This document shows positions 1 to 11,607 of a DNA stretch of 64,000 nucleotides, piece by piece. The DNA is taken from NCBI GenBank assembly GCA_027596075.1, contig JADGJC010000024.1:14892-78891 (forward strand). The letters run 5' to 3'. The stretch is from Rhizophlyctis rosea (taxonomy: Eukaryota; Chytridiomycota; Chytridiomycetes; Rhizophlyctidales; Rhizophlyctidaceae). Made by a program: the position numbers and the translations under genes. Below the pieces are notes generated by a model that saw only the letters and a list, made by a program, of their open reading frames with translations, was not told the DNA's origin and made no database searches. How positions within the stretch are numbered: the first letter of the stretch is position 1; every line of letters starts with the position of its first letter.

Positions 1-2601
1 CCCTCCCACTCAACACACTCCGCCCTCCCTCCGGACTACCCCCATTAGCAGCAGCACTAGCAGCAACCTCATCCGCCAACCAATTCACCTCAACAACCCT
101 CTTCTCAACAACAACATACTCATCCAACCCGCTCCCCCCACTCCTAACATCCATCTTCCTCACCCCTACCCCCCTCTCCCCAACCGGACTGTTCCCACCA
201 CGTTCCCCAACACCCTTCGGACTCCCACTCCCACTCTCCCTCCTCCCAATATGCACAATCCTCTCCTTCTCCTCAACACCCCCTTCATCCTCCCCATCGC
301 TAATCTCCAAACTCCCAATAGAACTAACAGATGAATCGCCCGCCTCCCCTTCTACCTCTCCCCCCGCACCATCCCGTCTCCCCTCCCCACCACCACCCTC
401 AACCCTCTCCTGCACAACCGGTAACGCAGGCACAACCTTCATGGACGCCGCAGCAGTCGTGGCAGGACCCGCCGTAACAGCATCAGCAAAAAACCCAGGA
501 TCAACATCATACCCCGGAAAAGGCGGCTCAATCATCATCGTCCCGGCCGGAACAGCCGCAAAGGCTCCATCCCTCCCCTCATCATCAAAAACCTGGGACG
601 AAAAAGGTGGAGCCTCATCTTCGATTCGTATCATTGCTCCCTGTTGCTGTGCCTGACTCCTTGACGCCGACCCCCCAGGATAATGCTGCGATACCTGAAC
701 CGGAACACTAATCGTGTTCCTCCGTCTGGTTTCCTCCCCACTCCTCCCCTGCTCGGCGGACCCAGCCCACTCCCCACCAACACCCCCCAAAACCGGCGCA
801 GAAACCATCCGCCCTACAGGTGGAGGATGCATCAATCCATGTCCACCCTCTCCCTGCGCCCTCAAAGACCCAGAAGAAGCCTGATGCTTCAACACCGCCA
901 CACCCTCCACTGCCACTGCCCCAGAATGCCTCGCAGCAACCATCTGATTCTCCACCCCACTCCTCGGCGCCGACACCGAATACTGCTGCTGGCCCCTTAA
1001 GGACGATACATCATATCCGCCACTCACGGTCGCCCTCCTCCCCGGCACAGGCACATTCCCCTTCCCGAAGGTCATCCCACCCTGCACGACCGCATGCGGC
1101 GCAAACCCTTCCCCAATATGATGGGTCGTGGGAGGAGGAGGATACGCCCCCGCCGCACCACCCAAACTCAACGCTACCAAATCCTGACTAGACAACTTCC
1201 TCTCCCCCAACGCCGGCGCCCCCGGTAGGACCACAGCACCCCTCCCACCACCAACAACACAAGGATGCACAAAAAACTCCTCAAACGTCATCCGCTCCAC
1301 CGGATTCCTCTTCAACAACCGCCTAATCAAATCCTTAACATCCTCCCCAATAGGCACCACTCCCTGCACCATCGGAAACCGCGGACTAGTCCCATAACTC
1401 CCAACAGTAGGACTACTACTCAACGGCGTCGTCCCACTAACCCTCCTCCCCATCCCACTCCCCCCACCCGCCACATCCTCCCCCGGAAACCGTATCCACC
1501 CCTCCCCCCTATCAATCTTCCTCAACAAATCAATATGATTCTGCGCCTTGAACGGCGGCCGCCCCGTCGTCATCTCGTAAAGTATCGCGCCCAATGACCA
1601 CAAATCCGCTTTAGCGTCGTACCTGTCTCCCCGCAAGATTTCGGGCGCCATGTAGAGGGGGGATCCGCAGAGGGTTGAGGCGAGGGATTGGTGTGGGAGG
1701 GCGCGGGCGAAGCCGAAGTCGGCGAGTTTGAGGTTTGGGAGGGCGGGGACCGGTATGTATGTGTTTTGTTTCATGGGGTTGGGGATGCGGATTGGGGGGG
1801 AGTCGGCGGGTGGGGGGCAGAGGAGGAGGTTCTGTTGTGTCCGCAGAATGGTAAGCTCACAACACAATGGAGTATGTTGATCAACGAAACTTGGCACACA
1901 CCTGAGGCTTCAAATCTCGGTGTATTAGACTATGCGTCCGCAAGAACGACATCGCCGAAGCTGGACATCCAAAGGTTCTGTCAGAAAACGAGCATTCACT
2001 CCGCCATTATGACTTTCGAGACAACCTACCCAACTGCCTCAAAAAATGCAAAACAACCGTCTCATTCAACCCTCCCCACGGACCCGCGATGGAATTCCAA
2101 CTATTCTCTCCACCGGGGCCGCCAATGACACCCTTCCGCTTGATGAAATTCGAAAGATCGCCCAAAGAGCAATACTCCATGATCAAGTGGATATGCTTCT
2201 CCGTTTTCTGGATACGAGCAAATTTTGTCAGTGCTCCGTACGATAAGGAACTCATCTCCCTCACTGCGGCCAATAAAAACGAAACAAAACAAGCAAAAAC
2301 GAACCATGATATCCCACAACGCGACAATATGATCATGCTGTATCCCCTTCAAAATCTTAATCTCGCTCTCCAGATTCTCCGCTAATTTCCTATTTAGCTT
2401 TTCCCTGAGCACCGATTTGACGGCCACCGTCCTGCCCGTAGCACGATGCCGACCCATATAAACAGTAGCGAATGACCCGCGCCCAATTTCGTTACCCACG
2501 ACGTAATCTCCGACAACCGCCGTGGCCGTCTGTGCCGGGGCGGAATCCATCGCGAGGTCGTGTTGAGGAACGCTGGTGGGTCGAGAGTAAGGGGAGGTCA
2601 T
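1..2601 (-). CDS. ATG1: Autophagy serine/threonine kinase Atg1 (ULK family), C-terminus beyond the window
   Basis: Exons read 2305-2601, 2030-2207, 1902-1960 and 1-1831 (complement), with introns starting GTTCGT, GTAGGT and GTGTGT. The N-terminal kinase domain is complete. The glycine loop GRGSFATVY is near residues 40-48, the VAVK lysine near 62, HRDLKPQ near 172-178, DFG at about 216-218, and MAPEIL near 239. An insertion of about 30 residues separates the HRD and DFG motifs. Some 500 residues of Ser/Gly/Pro-rich, low-complexity sequence follow and run off the left edge, as expected for the Atg1 linker; the C-terminal Atg13-binding region is not in the window. Family role: initiates autophagosome formation with Atg13 and Atg17. 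The kinase fold and an [16 protein letters not shown] stretch make Atg1 the best fit over other kinases. The start is taken at ATG 2601, but an in-frame ATG at 2724 would add 41 residues. Confidence 0.93.
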
Positions 2602-4722
2602 GTTTGTGGCTTGATTGACTGTGTGTTCAGAGGGATTGCAACTTGTAAACGAGTGCGATGTATTTTGTTCTGTGTTGGGTATACGGAGCTTTGTACGCAA
2701 ATTATGAGCATCAATATCAGACATTCCAATGCATAGTTGCTTCACCTACCAACAACTAGCCACAAGGTCAGCGAACGACGAATGGGTATCTGAATCCCGC
2801 CTGTAAGAATCAATAACTTGTCACGGGAGATAACTAGGACCTCTCAAATGGCGTAGAGTTATGCCAAGAGTATTGCTGGTTGGTGGGAAGTGGCAAGCGA
2901 AATATGATGAGGAAGCGATCGATGCATTCTTGGCGCCGCTCGTCTGCTGCGATGTCTGATTTGGTGCGGCAGTACGCTCTGAGGCCACAAATTACATGCA
3001 ATGAACGGCATGAGTACTCAGGTTGAGATGCTCCAAGTGACTAAATATGAATGCCTTACCACCAACACTTTGCTCGTTGGGCCGACGTGTGCACCAAATT
3101 GCGAAAATCTTCATTCGGAAAAATGAATAAAAAATTGGTGAGTATAAGGCAAACGCAGCGCAATACCCTTTTCATGAGACAACGATGCCAAGCTGGCTAA
3201 GTAAACTCACCCTTTGTTAATGGGTATCCACTGAATATATGAACCGAACCTCCCTCCCGTCGGTTCCCTCAACGGTGTTCCTGCCTTCAGAACCCAATAT
3301 GCAACGTTCACTTAAGTGGCAAACTTCAGCGATTGAATGAGTTGAACCGCCAGTCGGCGCGGAGGGCTCGCTTTGCCCGTCTCGAAATTGTTGAAGGTGG
3401 GGATTCAGGTCGACTGAATACTTAGCGGTAGGTGCCTTTGCTACCGAAAACAGCGACAAGGGTGTTCCGGACAAGTCCAAACTAATCAATGTGACGTCAA
3501 AGTCAAAGGTGCGAAGGGATTCCCGAGTAAGTTCGCGATGGGCCAAAGCAGACTTTAGTGTCAAACGCAGCAGTAACTTGTTATGGTGGGAAAGCCACGT
3601 TTTCGAAAAAGGCAGTATGCGGACTGCCCTCCACCGTGTTATGGGTTATGGAACCTACAAAGCGAAGCAGGCCGATTAGTTTTCGGTGTGATGTTCCGCT
3701 GAGCTGATTTTCCCACCCCCACCGACTGACAGACGGGAGTGACCGCGAAGGGCGGTTTGTGGGTAGTCACGTACCCTATTGTGTTCAACTGAGGAGGTGG
3801 CCGGAATAGCCACGTGGTAGTTGGGGGTGTTTATTGTGGAGGGTTCCGTGGGAGAGGACCTCCTGGTAGAATGTCAAGTTGCTGTGGGAAAATGTGTAGC
3901 ACCAGGCGGTAGAAGGAAGCGTGGGAAAGTCAAGAGGTGGTCAGAAGATTGACTTCGAACCGTGCCACTGCGCGGGTGACAATCTGTTTTGATATGCACG
4001 CCCTGGGTGCTGGCTGCATGCTGCGTGTCCTGCTGCTCACCTTGTCGACTTTGTCAGACCGATAACGCCTTCCTGTGCAGACTCTCGCCTACGTCAATTA
4101 TGATCGATGCGTATGAATAATTGATAATATCGGGCAATGTCATTGACTACACATCCCCATACCCCTCATCTTCCTAGTGGTCAGTGGTTGCGCTATTAGG
4201 TATGCCTGTCAAGTGACCCCATCCACCCAGACTCGCTCTCATAACAGCCCATGTCTCTCCCATTTCGGAGGCGCAGTTATGCAATCAGAGCCCCATCGGA
4301 GGTGCATCATTTGAATCATTTGAGATGGCGGCGGCAGGTGCTTGATGCGCGTGACTCACGTGATACCGTATCACAAATAGATCCCAAGGGTGCATCCATC
4401 TGATTTGTGGTCGGGTGTCTGAACCACATTGCATATTCGTGGCTGCGGAATTTCCCCTGTTCGGAATGTTCGGACAATCATGCTCCACGCCCCACCGGTG
4501 GACCCTTGAATGGGTCCGATCACCCACACCATTTTGCACCAACCACACGTCTTCCGGTACTCTCGCCACAATTTGTCGCTTTGAAATGAGTAAAATCCCT
4601 TCCGGATTCCTGTCGTCGTGAACGACATATAAATCAGCCGTGATTGACTGTACTGGTATGATATACAGTTGAATAATATCCTGGCCATTCCAGCAATTAA
4701 CGGCAATCGCGAAATTGATCAT
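2602..4722. other. Intergenic, no gene recognised
   Basis: About 2.1 kb between the ATG1 start and the 3' end of the phosphatase gene. Open frames here are short, overlap on both strands and show no family motif or coding-like composition. No RNA gene or clear repeat was seen by eye. Confidence 0.6.
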
Positions 4723-5361
4723 CTAGTACGCTCCTCCCGCCACACCCCGTCCCATCCGCAACTGCTTCTCAAAACCCTCGTTAGGCTTGACACAAAGTCT
4801 CCTCTCTCTAACCTTCCGTAACGCCTCATCATACCCAATCCCATCCCTTCGCATAATCCATCCCACCATCACCGCCCCACTCCGACTCTGTCCCATCTGG
4901 CAATGCACCAAAACGACACCACCTGCTGCCAATGCAGAGTCAATAAAGTCGAACGCGTTGTCCAGAAACTGGGTGATTCTTTCATCTGGTGAATCATCGA
5001 TACGAATCTTATGATATTGTATCCCTTCTGACGCGAATGGCTCCCAATCTTCGTCCAGCACTTGCACGACGTGTGTGATTTTATGTGTTTTTAGAATATC
5101 GTAGTCCGTTGCTGCGAAGATGATAATGTGGAATGAGAACATATCCAACTGGCATTCAACCATGCTGCACCTACCTGCGGCAAGATTACCAAGATACAGG
5201 CCCGGAACGACCTCGTTTAGAGGAGTCGCTAACGACTCGCGAATCTCTGGTGAGATATCGCTCAGCCGCTGCGGGAAGGATGTCATTTCGATTGTTGGAC
5301 ACGCTTCCAAGTATAGCGTGCGGCGGGAAATTGCGTTCTCTCCATCCCTCTCAGCAAACAT
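4723..5361 (-). CDS. Dual-specificity protein phosphatase (DUSP)
   Basis: Two exons, 5175-5361 and 4723-5111, give 191 residues. The intron (5112-5174) starts GTAGGT and ends TTCGCAG. The active-site loop reads HCQMGQSRSG, matching the HCxxGxxRS signature in which the cysteine forms the phospho-enzyme intermediate. The aspartate in the upstream segment RIDDSPDERI is in the right place to be the general acid. The N-terminal part VVPGLYLGNLAA is the usual opening of small DUSPs. No substrate-docking domain is visible, so the substrate is unknown. The intron is 63 nt and has no stop in frame, so an unspliced message would add 21 residues just after the first strand. ATG 5361 is the first in frame; ATG 5286 is an alternative start. 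Confidence 0.88.
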   Translation of the reverse strand: MFAERDGENAISRRTLYLEACPTIEMTSFPQRLSDISPEIRESLATPLNEVVPGLYLGNLAAGRCSMVECQLDMFSFHIIIFAATDYDILKTHKITHVVQVLDEDWEPFASEGIQYHKIRIDDSPDERITQFLDNAFDFIDSALAAGGVVLVHCQMGQSRSGAVMVGWIMRRDGIGYDEALRKVRERRLCVKPNEGFEKQLRMGRGVAGGAY

Positions 5362-6615
5362 CAAGAAGTCGGATACCAGCCACTGCGCACATTGCTTACA
5401 AATCAGTCAGTGACTGGACCGATTCGCTTCGCGTTGTCGTGTTTCCCATGTTTCCTTTCTTTTTGTGCGTGCACACAAATTGGTTTAACCCGTGCCAACA
5501 CAACAAAATGCATGACCACTATTTTATCTGGTCCTGCTATTCCGGCAGCTGGAACAACCATCATCTTCGATGCCCGGCCGATTGCTTATTTTTTTTCGTT
5601 AGAACAAGTGCCTCGAGTGAAGCGGCAAAAAAGACATCACGCACCTGTGTTTGCTTCTTCAATGATACGATTGAAGTAACAGGTCATGAAACAAAAAAGG
5701 GGAGTGAGGTAGAGCGGTTATGCAAAAAGCGTTGCATGTCTTGGGATTGTGGGCATAAGTCCTCCAGTCTTGACAAACTTGGATATATTCAAAGCATATT
5801 TTTGCGGTGGGAATATCCGGGCCATCATCCGTCCACCAATATTGCGATATATACAACACCGAAGGAGAAAATGGTCGGAGTTGCAATGCGCGTTAGGGTT
5901 GGATCATTCGATGGTGCATGTCAAAGGCATGACAGAAGGTTTTGTTGATCAGTTTTTGCGCCTCCATGCCGACAAATGACGAGGATCATGATCATGTTCA
6001 CGTTGATGTAAGATCTGGCTATTGGTCAAGGTTTCTGAGGAGGAAAAGGAGAAACATGATGACTGCCCGCATTAGTGGCATCATGGGCATGATACTGCCT
6101 AACGTCTTTTTTGACGGTTTTGGAAAGATTTGCATACCGGCTATTTTAGGAGCTTGGTACGAGGCTTAGGTAATCTCGGAGAGACAGGCCGAAGGCGCAG
6201 TCAAACGGCTTGGACCTTGTATCTCACTCATCAAAATCGTCCTCCGATTGTGCTACCATCTGGCCCGCATTTACCTAAACATGAGATATATTGACCGTTA
6301 AAATTCGACACCGAAAAAATGAAACAACAGCTTGTTTCGAAACAGTTGGGGATGGCGCCCAGCATCCGGAAAGGAGAGAGGCCACCAAGCTCCCGCGGAG
6401 CTCCGTCAGGGCTGAACATGAATGCTTCCCTTTTCCCCTCCAGATCAAAAGGGCAGCACCTGCTTTCTTGCAAGCTTTTCAAACTTTCAAAGCTCTACCT
6501 TTCTCATCTTATAATATTTTCAGGTTCATTCGACGGTCCCATCATACTTGACACATTCGGGCTGTCAATCCCCCCAAAAAAATACACAAGATAGCAGAGA
6601 AAGGCATCCCTCACG
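5362..6615. promoter_or_regulatory. Shared 5' region of two divergent genes
   Basis: About 1.25 kb between the start of the phosphatase gene (minus strand) and the start of the membrane-protein gene (plus strand), so both promoters should lie here. No specific element is claimed. The overlapping plus-strand open frames at 5133-5979 have no coding-like features. Confidence 0.4.
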
Positions 6616-8642
6616 ATGTCCTACCAATCCTACAGCAACGTACCCCCAACACCCCCCCTAAACACCGACCAAACCTACCAATCCGTCCCTATCGTCCATT
6701 CCCACTCCGAGAACATCTTAGTCCACCCATTCCATGACGGAGACATGGAAAAGGAAAAACAAACTTACACCGTGGTAGTCCCTATGCCCTTCTACTCTCC
6801 CCATCCCCACATCCACTAACACCACTCTAACAGGAAGAATCCACCCCCTTCACATCCCAACCGAATCACCTCCACCCCCTCCCCCGCACCCTCTCCCTCT
6901 TCGACTGGCTCCTCCCTCTCCTCGCGATCGTCCTCGCCTCCGCCGCCTCCATCGCGCTAGCAAGGTTAACAGAGGTCGGCGTCCCGGGCGCAGATATCAT
7001 TGCGAAACCACCGAAGAGCTGGACTAAAGGGTGGGCGTATACGACGCAGGGGTTCATGGTCAAGGATCGGGTTGTGGTGTTGCCGACGATTACCGTTTTG
7101 ATGATTTTGGTGCCGTGGCTTTTTGCGGGATGTGTTGAAGGTGAGGCTGGGGGGTTTTGCTGGTGTGGGGGTGGGTAGAAGTGGAGAGAGGGGGAAGAGA
7201 TTCTTAGTTGGGGGTGCTTCTGTGAGTGCGATATGACATTGCGGGGTTGTCATTCGTGGGATGCATGATAAGTTGCAAAGCAGATCTTTGTTTACATCCA
7301 TGCGCCACACACCCCATCTCGATAGTAAACAAAACAAACCCCATCCCATTACTTACCTTCGCCGCCTTCCCCAGCCCGCCTCCGGCTAGAACTTTACGTC
7401 CGCCTCCGCCGCGCAAAAGAACCCGACACCAAACTCCTCGAATCCCTCTGGCGGGCCGCCACCGGTTCAGTCTCCACAGTGGCCAACACACCAACAGGCC
7501 CCGCCCAGAACCCTTACAAATCCCTTCACGCCCGCCTAGCCCTCCACCGCAAAACCGAATCACTCACCTACTACCTCCTCTCAGCCCTCTTCGCCATCCT
7601 AATCACAAACTTCGTCATCATCGAAGCAGACGGCCTCTCCTCCGCTTCCGCACAGGGCCGCATCCTCTTCCGCAACACGGGGTACAATTCCTCTACATGT
7701 TTATCGGGCGATTGGGCAGGGAGGGCGGTCAACAACTCCATCTCAACAGTGCAAGCGGGAGATACGGACAAAGAACGTGATGCGAATGCCGATAAAGTCT
7801 ACCTTCCTCTCGTCTACGCCCTAAAAGAAGCCCAACCAGGCCTAGACCACCCTTTCGTCGTCGCAGGCCTCGGAGACGGCATGTCCATCTGGCAAGACGC
7901 CACCATCTCCGAAACATCAACATGGGGCGAATCCGGCTGGTTTGTCGCCTGTTCCGAAACCGAATGCTACGCCTACTTCGCAGCAAACGGAACCAACCCC
8001 CAAACCGTCAATCGAAACCCCCTAAACGTCACACGTGTACGGGAAGCATTCTTCCAACTCGCGGCGCTAGACCCAGTCCTGTTAGCCCTCTCCCAATACG
8101 GAAGCGAAGAACAAGACGAACAAGTCTTTGGCGCCCTCCTAAACTCAACAGAAGCCATATCCGGAAAACGCAAACCGGGCGTAACATACCGCATCGCGAC
8201 AGGGATCCTCGCCTCCCAATCCTCAAACACATACCGAACAGCGTACCTAATCTCCCGCGCTTGCGCCGTACCGCTCTCGTCCGTTAAATCCCTCCTCCCA
8301 CCCAAAGCAACGGGCATCCCGTCCTTAATCTCTGTTAATTACCACCCAAAGTCAACAGTGACCGTCCTCCTGCCTGCTAAAATCAACTTCTTCCCGGCGT
8401 TTGTGCCGGTTATCTTGATTCTCATTGTGGCGATTGCCGGGACGATCGCGGCGGCGCCGTATGTGCTTTTGGGGGTTTATGGGTATAAGTGGGGGAAGGG
8501 GGAGGAGAGTAGGGAGGAGGAGGAGAGGAGGTGGAGGGTTGTGGCGAGTTTGACGAGTGATGGGGCGTTGGGGGTTTTGAGTGCGGGTGGGGTGGGTGCT
8601 GTTGGTGCTACGGCGGAGGGGAAGTTGATTGTTTTTGAGTGA
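6616..8642 (+). CDS. Predicted four-span membrane protein, function unknown
   Basis: Exons 6616-6774, 6834-7140 and 7375-8642 join to 577 residues; introns start GTAGTC and GTGAGG. The first about 70 residues are polar and Pro/His-rich. Two hydrophobic segments follow in exon 2 (LFDWLLPLLAIVLASAAS and VVVLPTITVLMILVPWLF), one near the start of exon 3 (TYYLLSALFAILITNFVII), and one near the end (FFPAFVPVILILIVAIAGTI). The roughly 270-residue stretch between the third and fourth spans holds several NxS/T sequons and four cysteines, which suggests a lumenal or extracellular domain. The end is basic and acidic (GEESREEEERRWR). I recognise no family. Third positions change from C-ending to G/T-ending along exons 2 and 3. 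Confidence 0.75.
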
Positions 8643-10746
8643 TGGGTTAGAATGTTTTTGAGGACCATGTTTGTGCGGTTTGCAGAAAAGTGCAATCAGA
8701 AAGACGATTGAGTAGGTCAGTTTGGAGTTGGGGAGGGAGACTATTTTGGATGGTTTCACCATGTACATGATTTTCTTATCTTGGCATGAAATGTACCATT
8801 TGTTATGTGCCATCGTCCATGTGCCAGCCGCTTGTGTGTGCTATTGTGACCATCCGCGACATGGGTCATAAGTAGCTTTCCAGAAAGAAAGGTTCATATC
8901 AATTATCCCCTTATTTTTATGCCCTTCAACAGTGGAATCATCCTGATGAAACTGCTATCGCGCCAATGACACAGTGCATATCTTGGAACTGTACTGGATG
9001 GCGAGAAAGGGACCCTTATATCTTGCCAGATTTTGTCGAGTATGGACCATCAAAAGGTATCATGTGCACAATTCAAGGACATCTCATGCTATGAGTACAC
9101 ACGCACACCCTAACACGACTCTTTTTTGTATGAGACGCATGACAAACTTGGTTCCATTGAATCTACTGTTTCGGTGAGGACAATGCGTTCTAAAATATTG
9201 TCGAAGAGGTCTATAAAGAAAACAATCAGTAGATCAGTCATTCAGGTGTGTTTAAACGAATCGTATGATAAATTAAAGGCTGTCATGACCATGATGCAAG
9301 TCATGATACAATCACCCGAAAGTCACCGTCTCTCTCCTTTTTCTCCTGCCAGACTTGCCCAATGGCGCGAATTTACATGAGACCGAACATGGTCACCATG
9401 ACTTTGTTATGTGACTACTGATTGAGGGACAAAAGTGATTCACAAAAGCCTCAAGGATCCCAGCATGCCCATGGACTTGTGCATTGCCGTTCGTTGCATG
9501 ATCAGATTTAATCACTTCTGATTCTGGTCATCACCACTTTCTGGACAGATGGGTGTTGTAGACCCTCCATATGTCAAAAAAGCATGACACATCGTTGGAA
9601 AAGCGCCAAGCTCTGCTGATTGTTTGTCATCAAAACCAACTTGTGAAAGAGCCTTCAGCGGCCCTGACCAGCATTTGATTGATCAACGAGATGGACGATG
9701 TAACAAAGGAGGTTATCAAATGCTCGCTATCGCTCTGGACTTCCTGGATTTGGATGGCGGCCCAGTCGGCCGGTCCTTGCATATGATTCAAAGAATGATC
9801 TCCAGAGGCTTGATCACGCGAACAATGCAAAAAGTCCTAGAGGGCCCCAAGAATGCTCAAAATATTTTCAATGATGAAACGCATAGCGGAGAGAGGGCGA
9901 AGCGGGCATTTACAATTTGGCAAATCGCAATAATATTCCATGGTGGCAGGAAAACGTAGGACCAAGTAGTCAGACCCGTGGCTTGGTGCCTGACCTTTGG
10001 CCCGGTGGCACCCGCTAATTCCAGTCACTGTGCCGGATATGTTTTGCCCTTTTTCGAGATCCACCTCAAATTGTGTCCATAACAGTCGGTGACATCACAG
10101 CCCTACAAAAACGACGTATCTACAACTGCAATCCACAAACCCGTGCCGAATTCAATAGGGAAACCCACCAAGAGGGCCGACGAACGAAGAACCGGGAGAC
10201 GGACGGGTGCCGGGTGTCTGTAATGAAGTCTTGACCATGTGCCGGCTGCGCACAAGCGCACAACAGTCGATTCACCCGCACAGAGAGGCCCAGTTTCGGC
10301 TGTGGAGGAGGGTTGAAGTTATGATGACGATAAGAGGCACGGCCATGGTTAGTGTTGGCGATCCACAACAAGGAATATGAAAGGTTATGGCATCGGCACC
10401 ATTGGGCGACGGATTCCCGATCGTGCTGAAAAACACATGGACCCCACTGTGCCCTGATCCACAACATCTTGGCCAAAAGTCAAACCGAAATCGTTCTCCC
10501 CTTCTCGTGAACGGTGCTATCGACATATCCGCATTTCCGCCAATTGGTTTTTGTAACAGCGTTGTCGCCTATCGTCATTTCACACTGCGCATATCATCGG
10601 GCTACTACTCCTCATATTGATATATTTTGAACAACTCCCCGCATGCATTGCAGTAACGGTTCATCAGCTCAGATTATCAATAATTCAGACCAAAAATCAT
10701 CTATTACACTGGTTTACATCCATTTCCATAGGTAGAACCCCCAACA
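8643..10746. other. Intergenic, no gene recognised
   Basis: About 2.1 kb of mixed-composition sequence. The open frames (for example 9624-9959 and 10120-10526) overlap on opposite strands, start at arbitrary codons and show no motif. Confidence 0.55.
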
Positions 10747-11607
10747 ATGCCACCAACTACGCGGCCCGTCATGCGTCTAGACCTTCCCTCCATCTCCGAC
10801 TCCCTCCAATCCCTCGCACCCGCCGCAGAAGACGACTCTCCATCCGCTCTTCCCTCACACGTCGCACCCCGTCCAATCCGCCGCTCCGTACGTGACCGCC
10901 CACCAACACCCGCAGCCTCCAACCCATCCGCCGCATCATATTTCGCCGTCCAACGATCACGGAGTGTGCCGCCACCAGAACTCAGAGTGCCCACACATTT
11001 ACCAGAGAATGTGAAGTTGAACACTCTTTCGCCGCCGGAGGGATGGGAGATGAACGTTGTGCAGGACTACTTCGCAGAAGAGAAGGGAGAGAAGAAGGAT
11101 GGGATTGCGTATGCGAGGAATCCGCAACGACCTGCGGCACTCCATCGGCATTCCACACCACCTTCCCTGTCGGAAGAATTCAGAGCGTATCCATCCAGAC
11201 CCTCCCCCGGTACCCCCGACACATTCGGACCCATCCACACCCCCTCCCCCTCCGCATCAGACATCAGCAACCCCTTCGCACACGTCCGTGAAGAAGACGT
11301 CCACCCACGTCTCACAGCATCATCCACACCTCTTGCCACTCAAACTCTCGGCCGTCTTCGATCCCTTCAAAGTGTTGCACTACGGAATGGCGGAGTTATG
11401 CCATCGACATCACCTCCACGCAGTCCAACGACAGCGTTGAAGCTTGTTGGTGACGATCAGAAAGTTGAGTTTGAGGAGCTTTTGAAGAAGGGGCGGGGTG
11501 GGATTTTTGGGAGGAAGGGGAAGGAGGATGTTACGATTAGGGTCAGTTTGACGCCGGAGTATTTGAAGAGTAGTTCTGGAGTATGTAGGAAGAAGGAGCT
11601 TATGTAG
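10747..11607 (+). CDS. Proline/serine-rich disordered protein, function unknown
   Basis: A single open frame of 286 residues starting at ATG in the context ACAATGCC. Composition is low-complexity Pro/Ser/Thr/Arg with many SP and TP pairs (SRSVPPPEL, RPSPGTPDTF, TSPPRSPTT), typical of an intrinsically disordered phosphoprotein. No catalytic motif, signal peptide or membrane segment is visible. The last part (FEELLKKGRGGIFGRKGKEDVTIR) is the most ordered-looking. A strong GTATGT donor at 11581 just before the stop suggests an alternative ending: splicing to the AG at 11679-11680 would give a different 26-residue Pro-rich tail with a stop at 11759-11761. The C-rich to G-rich codon drift along the frame supports real coding sequence. 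Confidence 0.65.
   Translation: MPPTTRPVMRLDLPSISDSLQSLAPAAEDDSPSALPSHVAPRPIRRSVRDRPPTPAASNPSAASYFAVQRSRSVPPPELRVPTHLPENVKLNTLSPPEGWEMNVVQDYFAEEKGEKKDGIAYARNPQRPAALHRHSTPPSLSEEFRAYPSRPSPGTPDTFGPIHTPSPSASDISNPFAHVREEDVHPRLTASSTPLATQTLGRLRSLQSVALRNGGVMPSTSPPRSPTTALKLVGDDQKVEFEELLKKGRGGIFGRKGKEDVTIRVSLTPEYLKSSSGVCRKKELM

Noticed and set aside
441..1597. Several plus-strand Pro/His/Ser-rich frames at the left end
   Set aside because: They are antisense shadows of the low-complexity region of ATG1.
5133..5948. 271-codon plus-strand frame
   Set aside because: It overlaps the phosphatase gene antisense at its start and shows no family pattern or sensible composition.
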